Assembly (NCBI GenBank): GCA_011799875.1
Contig: CM022298.1
Span: forward strand, 52,272,434 to 52,336,433
Direction of reading: 5' to 3'
DNA from: Thinopyrum elongatum
Lineage: Eukaryota > Streptophyta > Magnoliopsida > Poales > Poaceae
Length of the DNA: 64,000 nucleotides
The notes under the pieces were generated by a model. It was not told the DNA's origin. It saw only the letters and a list, made by a program, of their open reading frames with translations, and made no database searches. The translations under genes and the position numbers were made by a program. This document shows positions 45,561 to 56,484 of the stretch, one piece after another. Position 1 is the stretch's first letter. Each line of letters starts with the position of its first letter.

Positions 45561-46922
45561 CTCTTAGTTGTGCGTTTTTATTTACATCCACCCTTGACTA
45601 TGCTAAATGTCTCGTAATTAATTAATTAAACTTTAATTCCATTAGGTATAGACGATGATCATTGTTTCCTTGTTTGGGCCTAAACTCTTTATTCAAAGCT
45701 ATCTACCCATGGACAGAGAAAACGCTGTCCACTTCAACAACAGTACGTGCACAGAGGCATGAAACCAGCCTCATTGGGCAGGGACGAGAAAGTATCATGT
45801 GCAACGGCAGAACCGGTGCTCCTTATGCACCAGGGACTTATGGGCCGTTGGATGAAGAACAAGGGGACATGATTCTGCCTCAAGGTGGGCTGCTGGTACT
45901 TTTGTATACTGGTCCTCGTTTTTGTAGGAAACAACAAAGAGGAGCAAAATCTATTTCTCTGCAAGCTCTTTCACCTTACATGTCTCATCTTTTCTGTATT
46001 TTTTTCAACACGGTTCGCATGAGCTGCTACCACCCGAAGACAAGTTCATTTCAAGTAGCTATATCAGTCGAGCCATGTCCACTTTGAATCTGCACTCGTA
46101 CTATGTGTGTGCAAGGAAATGCTCCAAGAACACTCTGGATGCATCATTGCAGATTGGTGCTCCATTTCATTTTGAAGATACATTTTTAACAACAAAAAAC
46201 ATGGCACTAGTATCAACAGACTAGGCAGCAACAGAGCATCAATTATCTAGTTCATGATGTGGAAATTGCATTGTGAATTGATTGGCTATATAATTTAACA
46301 CACAACTGGTGTACAAAATTTAGTTGTTTCATAAATACACTAACATTCCCCGCAAAAAAAAAATACACTGACATACTTTACAAGGAAGCATCAAATGCAG
46401 AAAATGGCATAAATCAGAAAAGATCTTCAAATAATTACTTTCTCTCACCACTTCCGTGTACTTCTAGTAAGTGGCAGTACTACATAGGCAGGGCCTTCTA
46501 GACAATGCATTGCCAACATCCATATCACAGAAAGTAATCTCATGACTTTGTAACACAAGATTTGGGAATCATGGAATACAGAATGTCTGATGGAATACCC
46601 CTCGGACTTGTGCTGCAACAACACGAGATTGAATTAGAATGTTGAATCAGGAATAGAGATACGAAGAACTAGTAATGCTTTCAGTTAGTGCCATCAAACA
46701 TAGTGAGCACACTTTCCACTAAAGATATATTACAAGCTGAATCAGAAGAACATACAACATATATGATGTGGCCTTTCCTTTAACAAAACTCCCAGGTACT
46801 GACTTTTTCAAATACAAGTTACGTGTTCAAACCTTATTTTAGAGTTTGCAGAGTTACGTGGAAATTATTTATAGATGTAGACTCATACGAGGGAGCACAT
46901 CTCTTTGTCTCTTATCAATTAG
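45561..46922. other. AT-rich intergenic stretch with no firm gene
   Basis: About 1.4 kb. A 141-codon frame at 45662-46087 has no recognised domain, low complexity in places and no supporting signals. It is not called as a gene. The rest is AT-rich with short purine runs. Nothing else seen. Confidence 0.4.
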
Positions 46923-46929
46923 TAACTGC

Positions 46930-47377
46930 CAACGACGGAGCTACGTGAAGCTTGGCCCCTGCTGCCTTGCAGCTTGCCGTAGGAGATAAACCCATCTTCA
47001 CGAATGTTGCATGCATTAGCCCATCTTCACGCATCGACGAGCACGCACGTACTGCTCGGCTGCTCATGTGTCGTACTTTATCTCATCCAGAGGAGCCTAG
47101 CGGCCAGTGGCCAGTCAAGGCCGAGGCACAGCCTTGAGCCTGCGACACGTCCTCGGGAGGCGAGGAGAGACTCACAGAGGGTGTTCATCGATGTCGTTGA
47201 CTGTATGAACTCTGGCCCGCCGGCGTCGTGGCCGTCGCTCCGCACAATCTGTCTGAAAGTGTTCGTTCCTTGTATGGCTGTATACATTGATTCGGTCCCT
47301 GTATTACGGTACGAGTAAAAACAAAATTGCCCCCCCCCCCCCCCCCCCCCCCACACTTTCTTGTCAAGCTCCGCCAC
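46930..47377. mobile_element. Possible hAT-like element, 448 bp, with an internal C23 run
   Basis: The left end CAACGACGGAGCTACG and the right end CTTGTCAAGCTCCGCCAC share an inverted CGGAGCT core. TAACTGC stands on both sides (46923-46929 and 47378-47384), a 7-bp direct repeat, or 8 bp with one mismatch. The right end resembles the 157-bp hAT MITE at 44751. GC-rich interior with no confident coding, and 23 consecutive C bases at 47330-47352. Confidence 0.45.
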
Positions 47378-47432
47378 TAACTGCTATCACCAGGGATAAA
47401 AAAAAATACAATTACAATTGCAGCTTGAGTCT

Positions 47433-47454
47433 TGTTTGTTTGTTTGTTTGTTTG
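47433..47454. repeat. TTTG microsatellite
   Basis: About five TTTG units. The matching site near 56999 is shorter and irregular, consistent with sequencing noise in that copy. Confidence 0.7.
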
Positions 47455-47459
47455 TGTTT

Positions 47460-47900
47460 TTGGCGAGGGACAGCTTGAGTCTTATTGGTTAGCTCAAATA
47501 CTGTACATCTAAGCAACATCTACACATAATTCTAATTCTGACAGGCATCGCTGAAAGTTATTTCCATGTCACATGTTTCAAACGATTTTGGGGAAAATTG
47601 AGAGAACAAAATCTGGACATGACATACCTTGGATCCTTGAGCTGCCACATATGTCTGATTCAACGCCATGTGGGAGACAGACGCCTTGGTTTGGGCCTTG
47701 GGCAGGGGATGTACGCGCTCAGTTCGTTTCAATTTCAGGACAACACAAGGTTCGTTTTGCATGTGTGCCATCAGCCGAGCCAGTACCCAGATCGTGTCCC
47801 TACACTACATTTTGAATCTAACAGTCCATAACTCGCCGGTGCATCTGGTGCACCAATTCCTTTGGTGCATGGATACGTTCTCGGGCAGGGACGCGTGAAG
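47460..47900. other. Region upstream of the nicotianamine synthase remnant
   Basis: No coding frame with recognisable content. It probably holds distal promoter of the remnant. Contains CTGGTGCACCAATTCC-type short inverted repeats around GGTGCA near 47840-47870. Confidence 0.35.
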
Positions 47901-47903
47901 CGT

Positions 47904-47913
47904 GCATGCATGC
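47904..47913. promoter_or_regulatory. Overlapping CATGC sites upstream of the NAS remnant
   Basis: GCATGCATGC holds two CATGC pentamers, and its core CATGCATG reads the same on both strands. CATGC is the known core target of the cereal iron-deficiency factor IDEF1, and nicotianamine synthase genes are among iron-responsive genes. About 50 bp upstream of the TATA box. Function here is inference. Confidence 0.4.
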
Positions 47914-47960
47914 GCCCTTTTGCAGCTTCACGTACCAGTCCTCTTTAGACGGCAGCTTCA

Positions 47961-47970
47961 TATATATATA
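47961..47970 (+). promoter_or_regulatory. TATA box of the NAS remnant
   Basis: TATATATATA followed by CCCTTTACTG, about 110 bp before the first recognisable coding. Retained in the duplicate near 57525. Confidence 0.6.
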
Positions 47971-48071
47971 CCCTTTACTGCTCGTTCCATAGCTCATCAA
48001 GCAAGCAGCTCGATCAACCACTCTCCACTCCACTCTCGTGGCTGAGCCCTGAGGTACCAAGAGCACTATCG

Positions 48072-48987
48072 CTCAGCCCGTCCCCGGACGTAGACGCGCT
48101 CTTCACCGAGCTGGTCACCGTGTGCGTTCCCCCCGAGCCCCGTGGACATGACCAAGCTCGGCCCGGAGGCACAGGAGATGCGGGAGGGTCTCATCCGCCT
48201 CTGCTTCGAGGCCGAGGGAGGGGAAGCTGGAGGCGCACTACTCCGACATACTCGCCGCCTTCGACAACCCGCTTGACCACCTGGGCATGTTCCCCTATTA
48301 CAACAACTGCATCAACCTCAGCAAGCTCGAGTACGAGCTCCTGGCGCGCTATGTGCCCAGTGGCATCGCCCCAGCCTGGGTCGCCTTCATCGGCTCCGGC
48401 CCACTGCCGTTCAGCTCTTTCGTCCTCGCCGCGCGCCACTTGCCCGACACAATGTTCGACAACTACGACCTGTGCGGCGCCGCCAATGACCGCGCCAGCA
48501 AGCTGTTCTGCGTGGACAAGGATCTGGGCGCACGCATGTCGTTCCACACGGCCGACATCGCGGACCTCGCCGGCGAGCTTGATACGTATGATGTCGTCTT
48601 CCTTGCTGCACTCGTGGGCATGGCCGCCAAGGACAAGGCCAAGGTGATCGCACACCTCGGTGCACACATGGCAGACGGGGCTGCCCTTGTATACGCAGTG
48701 CGCACGGGGCACGCGGGTTCCTGTACCCGATCGTCGACCCCCAGGACATCGCCAGAGGCGGTTTCGAGGTGCTGGCCGTGTGCCACCCCGACGACGACGT
48801 GGTGAACTCCGTCATCATCGCACAGAAGTCCAAGGACGTGCATGCCAATGGACTTCGCCACGGGCATGGTGGACAGTACGCGTGCGGCATGGTGCCGGTG
48901 GTTAGCCCACCGTGCAGGTTCGGTGAGATGGTGACAGACGTGACCCAGAAGAGAGAGGAGTTTGCCAACGCCGAAGTGGCCTTTTGA
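48072..48987 (+). pseudogene. NAS: Nicotianamine synthase pseudogene
   Basis: Nicotianamine synthase joins three S-adenosylmethionine molecules to make nicotianamine, a metal chelator and phytosiderophore precursor in grasses. The family is intronless at about 320-335 residues. Here recognisable coding starts at LSPSPDVDALFTELV. The first roughly 25-30 residues and the ATG are missing, although promoter and leader are present. The long middle part is clear: DNPLDHLGMFPYYNN, NLSKLEYELLARYVP, VAFIGSGPLPFSSFVLAARH, FDNYDLCGAANDRASKLF and YDVVFLAALVGMA. The end HPDDDVVNSVIIA to REEFANAEVAF closes at TGA 48985-48987. Three frame changes occur: an extra C near 48130-48136, about 4 extra bases (AGGG) near 48210-48217, and a lost base near 48692. 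The AGGG insertion and missing start are also in the second copy, so they are real. The extra C is not. Confidence 0.92.
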
Positions 48988-49200
48988 TCGATCGTCCAGA
49001 GGGAGTAGTGGTTGTGCATGTGCGATCATCATCCATGCCTCGCTGATTGATCGCTTGCAACCGTACGTGTTATTTTTCCTACTACTACTATTACTACTGC
49101 ATTTCAAGTCATGTGTTGTTTGTACTCAATAATGTAAGTGTGGTGTTTACACGCGAATTTCTTGTACACCTTTGTACGTGTAAGTGTGGAGAATGATGAA
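48988..49200 (+). other. 3' untranslated region of the NAS remnant
   Basis: Follows the TGA with GATCGATCG and a CTACTACTATTACTACTG run. An AATAAT signal-like hexamer is at 49128-49133, about 140 bp after the stop. Confidence 0.45.
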
Positions 49201-49214
49201 TTTTAGTTCACAAA

Positions 49215-49510
49215 TAGCTACCGAGTTTTATCATGTCTGCCAAGTACCGTAGCACGGGATCACGACAAATGCCATGTAAGCCGAGTACGACTCTCGGTAA
49301 ACAGTAGGACACGGGCCACACGGCACATGTAGTCGTTACCGAGCGCCTTGAAAAAAGTACTCGGAAAATATATAAAGCTCGGCTTATGGGATGTATGCCG
49401 AGAGCCACGCCTATGGCACCCAGCAAAGAGGTGCCACGTGGCATGACCATTTGCAGTTCACGGCTCCGTGACGATGGGTAACGTTTGCTGAGAGCCCTAG
49501 TACACTTGAG
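49215..49510. mobile_element. Possible DNA-transposon fragment with CTCGG/CCGAG repeats
   Basis: Short repeated words in both orientations (CCGAGT, CTCGGTAAA, ACTCGGAAAA, GCTCGGCTTA, GCCGAGAGCC, GCTGAGAGCC), as in subterminal regions of plant CACTA or Mutator-like elements. No terminal CACTA or target duplication identified. Low certainty. Confidence 0.3.
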
Positions 49511-49844
49511 AAAATGAATTTGTTGCACGCCCATCAATCACGTCTACTTTACCGATGATGTTTTTTTTCCTAGAAAACATGATTGAAGAATAATCATCAT
49601 GGCATGGGAATTCTCAACATGGATGATAATAGAAGGGAGGAAATTTTATTTCCTCAACTTTGCTCAAACTTCCTGGCTCCTGTGTGGACTACACCTGTCG
49701 TTAGAAAGATGAACTTCGGTTGAGGGGCGGGTTGAATAAGGGTTGATGAGTTCATTGAGCTAACAAGTTATCAAACTCGTCATGGTCACTTGAACCCGTA
49801 CACACTAGTTTCTTCATTTGAAATGCCATCATGTCTAGCTTTAT
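49511..49844. other. AT-rich spacer, probable LINE 3' flank
   Basis: No coding or RNA feature seen. The right end merges into the 3' end of the LINE remnant on the minus strand. Confidence 0.4.
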
Positions 49845-51700
49845 TTTAACTCAAATATGGATACATCATCCAAAACAAGGCTACAAGTAAATGAGGGAGG
49901 ATTATCCGCCTAAACAATCGGTGGATCAACCCTAGCCCTACTAGCCAGCTCATGACCCACGCGATTCGACTCACACGCGCAATGCTCAATAATAACATGG
50001 CCAAACCTATTACAAATCTAAAACCAATCAATTAGAATACGGGCAACTATTGAATAAACCGCTCCTTGATATATGTCCTTGACCAATTCTGACCAATCGG
50101 AATAAACAATCAGTTTATGAATACCCAAAAAGTCAGCAAGTTGCAGCCCCTTCTTCATCAACAAAGCCCCGTTGTATATGCATCTATCGTTGTCCCCATA
50201 TAGCAGATTTCCGCTGCAAAAAAGTCGCTAGCATCATCTCTCAAAATCGCACCAATGGAGGCAGTATCCGCTTTGTACTCGAACGACGCATCTATATTCA
50301 ACTTGAGTGTACCTTGCAGTGGTTTAGCCCACATTACCTCTTTTGCCAGATGATGAACAATACCTGCCCGACAAAAGTTTAGCGCAAGGGCTTGTATTGA
50401 TAAAGCGGAACGTTCAGGTTTAGGGATCTTATCTCCCTTTGCGCACTGGCTCCTTTCCCGCCATATGAACCAACAACTATCCACCATAATCAGATAAGCT
50501 ACTGGGATTTGAGCCAGATAGAGTGGGTCATCAATCGAACTACAAATCAGTTCCTTCAGTATAGCCGAACCGGCCCTATCAACGATCAAAGCTCTTTTCA
50601 CTTCCAATAAGACCATGTTTTCCCAAACTTTCTGCGCTCGGCCACATTAAAAAAGAGCATGTCGTATGTCTTCAGTATGCACTTGACACACAAGACATCT
50701 AGCATAAATTTTCATATGCCGGACAACAAGAATAGATTTACATGGAACCACACCAGGTAACGTTCTCCAAACATGAACCTTGACTTTGCCTATGATTTTT
50801 AGTTTCCATAGTTCTTTCCAAATTGGGTTGGCAACCGATCCACCATGGATGTTACTGCCTTCAAATTTGCTGTCAAACCTAAGATTTCATACAAGATAGT
50901 AGGCTGATCATACCATGAAATTATGAGACTTTGTATACTTCCAAGCAATGAAATATTTCTTCTCTCCATTTGGTAGTGGGATTTGGAGGATTCTGTCTGC
51001 ATCATATTACCAAAAATTATCTCTAATTAGTATTTCATCCCATTGTTCAGTGGCCGGATCAATAAGCTCGTGTACCATAGTGAGGAGTGTAGCGCCTCAT
51101 CTAGTAAGTATCTTCCTAGAGCTACTAGTGGGGATCCATGAATCATCCCAAATATTAACATTTAAGCCATTTCCAATTCTCTAGATACATTCTTGGTTAA
51201 AAGTCTCAATACCTGAGCAAATACTTTGCAAACATACGAAGAGCCCTTCTTAACTGACAAGATATTACCATCCAGGTAATATTTGGCCCTCCGAATTTTT
51301 GCACGTAAGGATTCATTATTTTTAATCAGACACAAAACTTTCTTACCTAGTAGTGCTTTATTAAAGCTACCCAAGTCTCTGAAACACATTTCTCATATAT
51401 CATTTGGAACACACATTTTCCACCATGCTAGACAGTGCATTCTTCTCTAGTTCTCATCATCAACCCACCAATATTTTGCCATAGCGTCGGTGATTCCCTT
51501 ACAGATTTTATTTGGGAGCCTTAACATGGGGATTACATTTGTTGGAATTCGTTGAGCAACTGCTTTCAGAAGCACTTCCATGCCCCCAAGGGACATCGTT
51601 TTCTCTTTCCAGGCATTCACCATTTGACATACCAGTCAATAAGATGCATAAAACAATCTGACCTATCAAGTTCAACCATCAATAAAAGATTGAGTTTCTC
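49845..51700 (-). pseudogene. LINE (non-LTR retrotransposon) ORF2 C-terminal remnant
   Basis: Minus-strand text in order: SLGGMEVLLKAVAQRIPTNV, a plant LINE RT tail (near 51600); CFRDLGSFNKALLGKKVLCL (51389-51330); a decayed reverse-transcriptase zinc-binding region (around 50700-50640, CVKC and a pre-RNase H linker). Then comes an RNase H domain opening WAKPLQGTLKLNIDASF with ASIGAILRDD (50616-50158) and ending near DDVSIFELK at about 49848. The longest open piece is 152 codons. Several stops and shifts make it non-functional. The endonuclease and RT core are absent, which suits a typical or degraded insertion. Poly-A tail not identified. Confidence 0.8.
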
Positions 51701-52028
51701 TTTGTTTACATATGTTATAACCATGTAATTCTCCACACCGTTTAATGTGTCAATGGAAATCATTAGGAATACTCAAATTGCTCCCTCTAATTTCTTATTT
51801 TCTATGTTTAGAACATATGATTTATGTTCATAGCAACAAAATCTCGCAAAGGATGATGTGTAAAGCAACAGAGCGAGTATTTCGTGAACTAGTATAGGGA
51901 ACAAGAATTCTCAACTTCAATATGGTTCTCAAGAAATTGATCATGAAAGTTGTTTCAATGTTTTCAACTACCTACAAACGACCTAATTGACCAATGTAGT
52001 TCAAGAACAAAGTCACATGATGCTCTCA
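51701..52028. other. AT-rich spacer before the second Gypsy LTR
   Basis: No coding seen. It ends at CTCA before the LTR start TGTAACACCCC. Confidence 0.4.
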
Positions 52029-53444
52029 TGTAACACCCCCTGTATTAAGCTACAGAGATCACCCTTTTGATGAGGCCATGTCATCATGATTAATAGTGCA
52101 TAATCATCGTTAGCATCATATTGCATTTCAACTCCTAAGTCAAATTCAAATTTAAATGAAAGTGGAGTATAAAAGTTGTCCAACATAGAAACTAAAATGT
52201 CAGATAAATAACAAATATTCCAGAGGCTATTCTAAAATTGAAACCAACATCATTGGAATTGGATAAGTGACTCGAACAACCTCAAACAGTGGATAAAGAT
52301 GGTATTTAATAACCATTTATTAAATCTGAAATAAATATGGAATTATGTTTTGTCCAAACTAATTTTAGGTGTTAAGGAATAATGCAATGGTATTTATGAA
52401 ATAGGTCACACTTTTTACAAAAACCATTTGGGGCCTAAACATTTAACAGTAGAGAAAAGAGAATAAAGAAAAGGACAAAGAACAGAAAGGAAAAAAAGAG
52501 CAAAACACACCCCCCCCCCCCACTGGGCCTCGCCCAGCAAGCCACCGGGCCGCCAGGCCGGCCACCGGCACCTACTTAGCCGCCCCCCCCCCCAGGCCAA
52601 CACCCTAACCTACCCCCCTCCACCCCCCCAACCTCACCCTACCCCCGATCCCCCCCCCTCCCCCTCGATCTCTCCTCCTCCCCCCCCACTCTGGATCGGG
52701 CGCAGGCCCGATCCCGTCCGCCTCGTCCGTCGACGCCGCTCGCCGACTCGCCCCCGTCGCCGTCCTCCCCCTCGTCAGCCCCCACCTCCCATCCAGTCGG
52801 GATCGGGATCGCGGAACGACCCCGTCCCTCGGTCGCGGCGACGACCGCGCCGCCTCGCCGTCGCCTTTGGACCGCCGCCCCCGGATCCCGCTCTCCCTCG
52901 CCGGCCGGCTCCCTCGACCCGTCTCCCCCCCCGCCGCCCTCCCCTCGCCGCGCTGCCTCGCCCTCGCCGCACGACGCCACCGGCCGAGCTCTCCCTCGCC
53001 GGTCTGCCTCGTCTACGTCGCCGCCTTGTCCCCGCCGGCCTCTCCCCGTCGCCGTCGTCCTCGTCGCTACCTACCCCCCGCTGCCGTCCCTACGGATCCC
53101 GGTGAGGCCTCGGGCCTCTCCCCCCCTCTCTGCTCGCGCACGCGCCCGCGCTCCCTGGCCTCGCCGCGCCGCGCTCCGGCCTTGGCCTCGCCTCTGTCGC
53201 ACGCGCGCGCGCGCCGCCCACTGCCTTCGCTCGCGCGCCCGCGTCGCTCCTCGCCGCCAACCGCCCGCTCCGGCCCCCCCCGCTTCGCCTCCGCGCGACC
53301 GCCGCCCGCTGCCGCTCCAGCCACCGCGCTGCCGCCCGCGGCCGCTCCAGCCACCGCGCCGCCGTCCCGCCTCCGGCCCTGCCGTGGCCTCGCCGGCGCC
53401 CGCGCCCGCCGACCGCCCGTGCGTCCCCTTTTGGGCACCGGACA
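52029..53444 (+). repeat. 5' LTR of the second Gypsy element (1416 bp)
   Basis: TGTAACACCCC at the start and CACCGGACA at the end, followed by the PBS. The first 450 bp are AT-rich, the rest extremely C-rich and GC-rich with C runs. Long frames on both strands between 52640 and 53510 are composition artefacts. Confidence 0.83.
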
Positions 53445-53447
53445 AGT

Positions 53448-53467
53448 TGGTATCAGAGCCGACTGCC
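53448..53467 (+). other. Primer-binding site of the second Gypsy
   Basis: TGGTATCAGAGCCGACTGCC; its first 12 bases are the standard initiator-Met tRNA site. Identical to the PBS on the minus strand at 20576-20596, 25050-25069 and 29525-29545. Confidence 0.88.
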
Positions 53468-53838
53468 TGTAGGAATCCCCCTTTCCAGTTCCTTGACCGA
53501 AGTTGAGTCTAGACAAAGAAAACCGTTTTACTAACTTGGCTGTGTGGCTTACGGGCCCACATTGCCAACTGGGTGGTATTAGGATCTTTTATTCCTCGTC
53601 TATACTCTGGGACTCTGATCTCTCTTCTACTCGGGTTAAATGAAGTTTACTAATGCCGACACTTAGGATCTCGTAAATTCTGTCTACCCGGAGAGCTGGA
53701 TATCTGTGCGATTTCCCTGTCGTTGATCTGATTAGTCTGATAATCATTTTCCTTTCCATTGTTTTGTTTAACCTTTCTCTCCGAGTTGTGTTAAACCTCT
53801 TATTGTCGTTTGACAAACCTGAATTTCCTCTGTTTCAG

Positions 53839-54623
53839 ATGGACCGTTTGTTTCCACCGCGTCCTACGACACGGCTTGTGCTTCGCACTTGGGCTCGTAT
53901 TACCCCTGGGTTTCCAGCTGTCCTGATCGCTCTCATGACCAGACTTGGCTACCGTTGGTACCCTGAGTACTTGGTTTATGAGGTTTACCGCGAGTTCAAC
54001 CAGGAACAGTACTATGCTGAAGTTCGGATTTATGATCAGCAGAACAACTCAGACACCGAGCTACACCTTTTTCACGGATTAGGCGTGACGATTGAGATGA
54101 CAGTCCTATACTGCACCGCGTCTGCCTCCACCCCCTAGGCAGCCGGGACTTCCAGCTCCACCACCCCGAGCTCCTGCTCCTAATCCCAATGATAGTCTGT
54201 GCTACAAGTGTGGGCAGCCAGGTCATTTTTCCAGGAACTGCATTCAGAACCAGAACCAACTGGCACTTCCTGCAACTGGCCGTAGGAACAATCAGCCTCG
54301 CAACAACAATGCCAAGACTTATGGGCGTATTCAGGCCAACCACACCGATTTCAATGAAGCTCAGGACCAGCCTGCCACCGTGATGGGTACTCTCCTTGTT
54401 AATTCAGTACCAGCTTCTGTTTTATTTGATTCGGGAGCATCGCATTCATTCATGTCCGAAGAATTTGCATACAAACACGACATTAATTGTGAGGTCATGA
54501 ACACTGCAATAGTAATACACACCCCCGCGGGTCAATGTCAAACCTCCATGGGTAGCAACGACGTCACCGTTGAAATTGAAGGGCTGGAGTTTCACGCCTC
54601 CCCTTTCATACTAAAGTCTTGTA
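53839..54623 (+). pseudogene. Gypsy gag and protease, shortened and frameshifted, incomplete at the gap
   Basis: ATG 53839 opens about 100 codons (MDRLFPPRP, GYRWYPEYLVYEVYREF) in frame 1, ending at TAG 54136-54138. The continuation lies in frame 2: a Pro-rich linker, the zinc knuckle CYKCGQPGHFSRNC (54200-54241), then the aspartic protease with SVLFDSGASHSFMSEEF (54416-54466), running into the Ns at ILKSC. A normal gag of this group is some hundreds of residues longer before the knuckle, so an internal deletion plus a frame change near 54080-54120 is likely. Catalytic Asp and the DSGA motif are intact. Confidence 0.8.
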
Positions 54624-54636
54624 NNNNNNNNNNNNN
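54624..54636. other. Assembly gap, 13 Ns
   Basis: Thirteen N bases inside protease coding on the left, followed by sequence equal to 45095 onward. An odd length for a gap, suggesting a scaffold or patch join. Confidence 0.98.
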
Positions 54637-56484
54637 GTCCTAACCCTCAGTAGATCACTGCGCATGCATGGAGAATTGCATGGATGAACACCGGGTACAT
54701 ATGAACCCCACCTTTGGAAAACACATTTCAAATGCTAAAAAAATCTGAAAACATTGCACGGGTATCGTCTCCATGTTCTATGTGCGGCATACAGTTTCAC
54801 CGGAAAATAACTCTTTTGTGGCCTGTGCAAAAAGATAAAAATTATGTTCGTCGAACACTATTTAGAAGCACTGAAAATTTGTTTTTTTACGAGACAAAAC
54901 AAAAATACTTTTTTTGCAAAAACTTTGTGTCGCGTACACACATTTGCGAACATGGATGTTGTGATGTTTTTTTTTTGCGGTATGTATTGTGTCTTTTCTT
55001 TTGATTTTTTTTGACATTTTAAACAGTGCTTAAAATGCATTTTTTGAAACGTGAGTGCATGATGCCATGTGGGTTTCCAGGGGGTGCCCTCTCCGCATGC
55101 ATGCTCTTAGTTGTGCGTTTTTTTACATCCACCCTTTACATATGCTAAATGTCTCGTTACTTAATTCATTAACTTTAATCCATTAGGTATAGACGATATC
55201 ATTGTTTTCCTTCCTTCCTTGTTTGGGCCTAAACTCTTTATCAAGCTATCTACCCCCATGGACAGAGAAACGCTGCCACCGTTCAACACAGTACGTGCAC
55301 AGAGGCACTAACTCCGACAACCAGCCTCATTGCTGGCATTGACGGACTAGGACATAGCTATCATGGCTTTCCCGGCAAACCGGTTGCTCCTTATGCACCA
55401 GGGACTTATGGGCCGTTGGATAAGACACAGGGGACATATTCTCGCCTCAGTGTGGGCTGCTGGTGACTTTTGTATACTGTCCTCGTTTTTGTAGGAACAC
55501 AAAGAGGAGCAAAATCTTTTCTCTGCAAGCTCTTTCACTTTACTGTCTCATCTTTCTGTATTTTTTCACCGACGGTTCGCATGAGCTGCTACCACACCCG
55601 AAGAACAATTGCATTTCAAGTAGCTATATCAGTCGAGCCATGTCCACTTTGATCTACTGCACTCGTACTATGTTGTGCAAGGAAATGCCTCCAAGAACCC
55701 TCTGGATGCATCATGCAGATTGGTGCTCTCCATTTCATTTTGAAGATACATTTTTAACACAAAAAACATGCACTAGTATCACAGACTAGGCAGACAGAGC
55801 ATCATTAATCTAGTTCATGATGTGGAAATTGCATTGTGAATTGATTGGCATATAATTTACACACAAACTGGTGTACAAAATTTAGTTGTTTCATAAATAC
55901 ACTAACATTCCCCGCAAAAAAAAATACCTGACATACTTTACAAAAGCATCAAATGCAGAAAATGGGCATAAATCAGAAAAGATCTTCAAATAATTAACTT
56001 TCTCTCACCCTTCGTGTACTTCTAGTAAGTGGCAATACTACATAGGCAGGCCTTCTAGCAATGCATTGCACCATCCATATCACAGAATTAATCTCATGAC
56101 TTTGTACCACAAGATTTGGGAATCATGGAATACAGAATGTCTGTGGAAATACCCCTCGGACTTGTGCTGCAACAACACGAGATTGAATTAGAATGTTGAA
56201 TCAGGAATAGAGAATACGAAGAACTAGTAATGCTTTCAGTTTAGTGCCATCAAACATAGTGAGCACACTTTTCCACTAAAGATATATTACAGCTGAATCA
56301 GAAGAACATACAACATAATGATGTTGGCCTTTCCTTTAACAAAACTCCCAGGTACTGACTTTTTCAAATACAAGTTACGTGTTCAAACCTTATTTTAGAG
56401 TTTGCAGGTTACGTGGAAATTATTTATAGATGTAGACTCATACGAGGGAGCACATCTCTTCGTCTCTTATCAATTAGTAACTGC

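Larger units (their letters stand above)
45095..54423. repeat. First copy of a 9.3 kb segment repeated after the N gap
   Basis: Matches 54637-64000 end to end in the same orientation. This copy keeps longer frames and fewer homopolymer irregularities, so it should be used as the reference version. The match begins at GTCCTA here and directly after the last N in the other copy. Confidence 0.93.
52029..54623 (+). mobile_element. Second Gypsy element, 5' portion, cut by the assembly gap
   Basis: 5' LTR (52029-53444), PBS (53448), leader and gag/protease coding in + orientation, ending at the Ns. The PBS and leader closely match those of the minus-strand Gypsy at 20286-20598, although the LTRs are of very different length (1.4 and 4.16 kb). 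The 3' part is not present before the gap. Confidence 0.85.

Noticed and set aside
45662..46087. 141-codon frame as a host gene
   Set aside because: No recognisable domain, broken in the second copy, and no promoter or splice support seen.
47330..47352. C23 run as an engineered or telomeric feature
   Set aside because: A plain homopolymer inside a repeat and variable between the two assembled copies; no telomere-type unit.
48191..49107. Long minus-strand frames over the NAS remnant (173-214 codons)
   Set aside because: Antisense shadows of GC-rich NAS coding.
52639..53516. Several frames of 100-200 codons on both strands
   Set aside because: C-rich LTR of the second Gypsy. Overlapping frames on both strands are composition artefacts.
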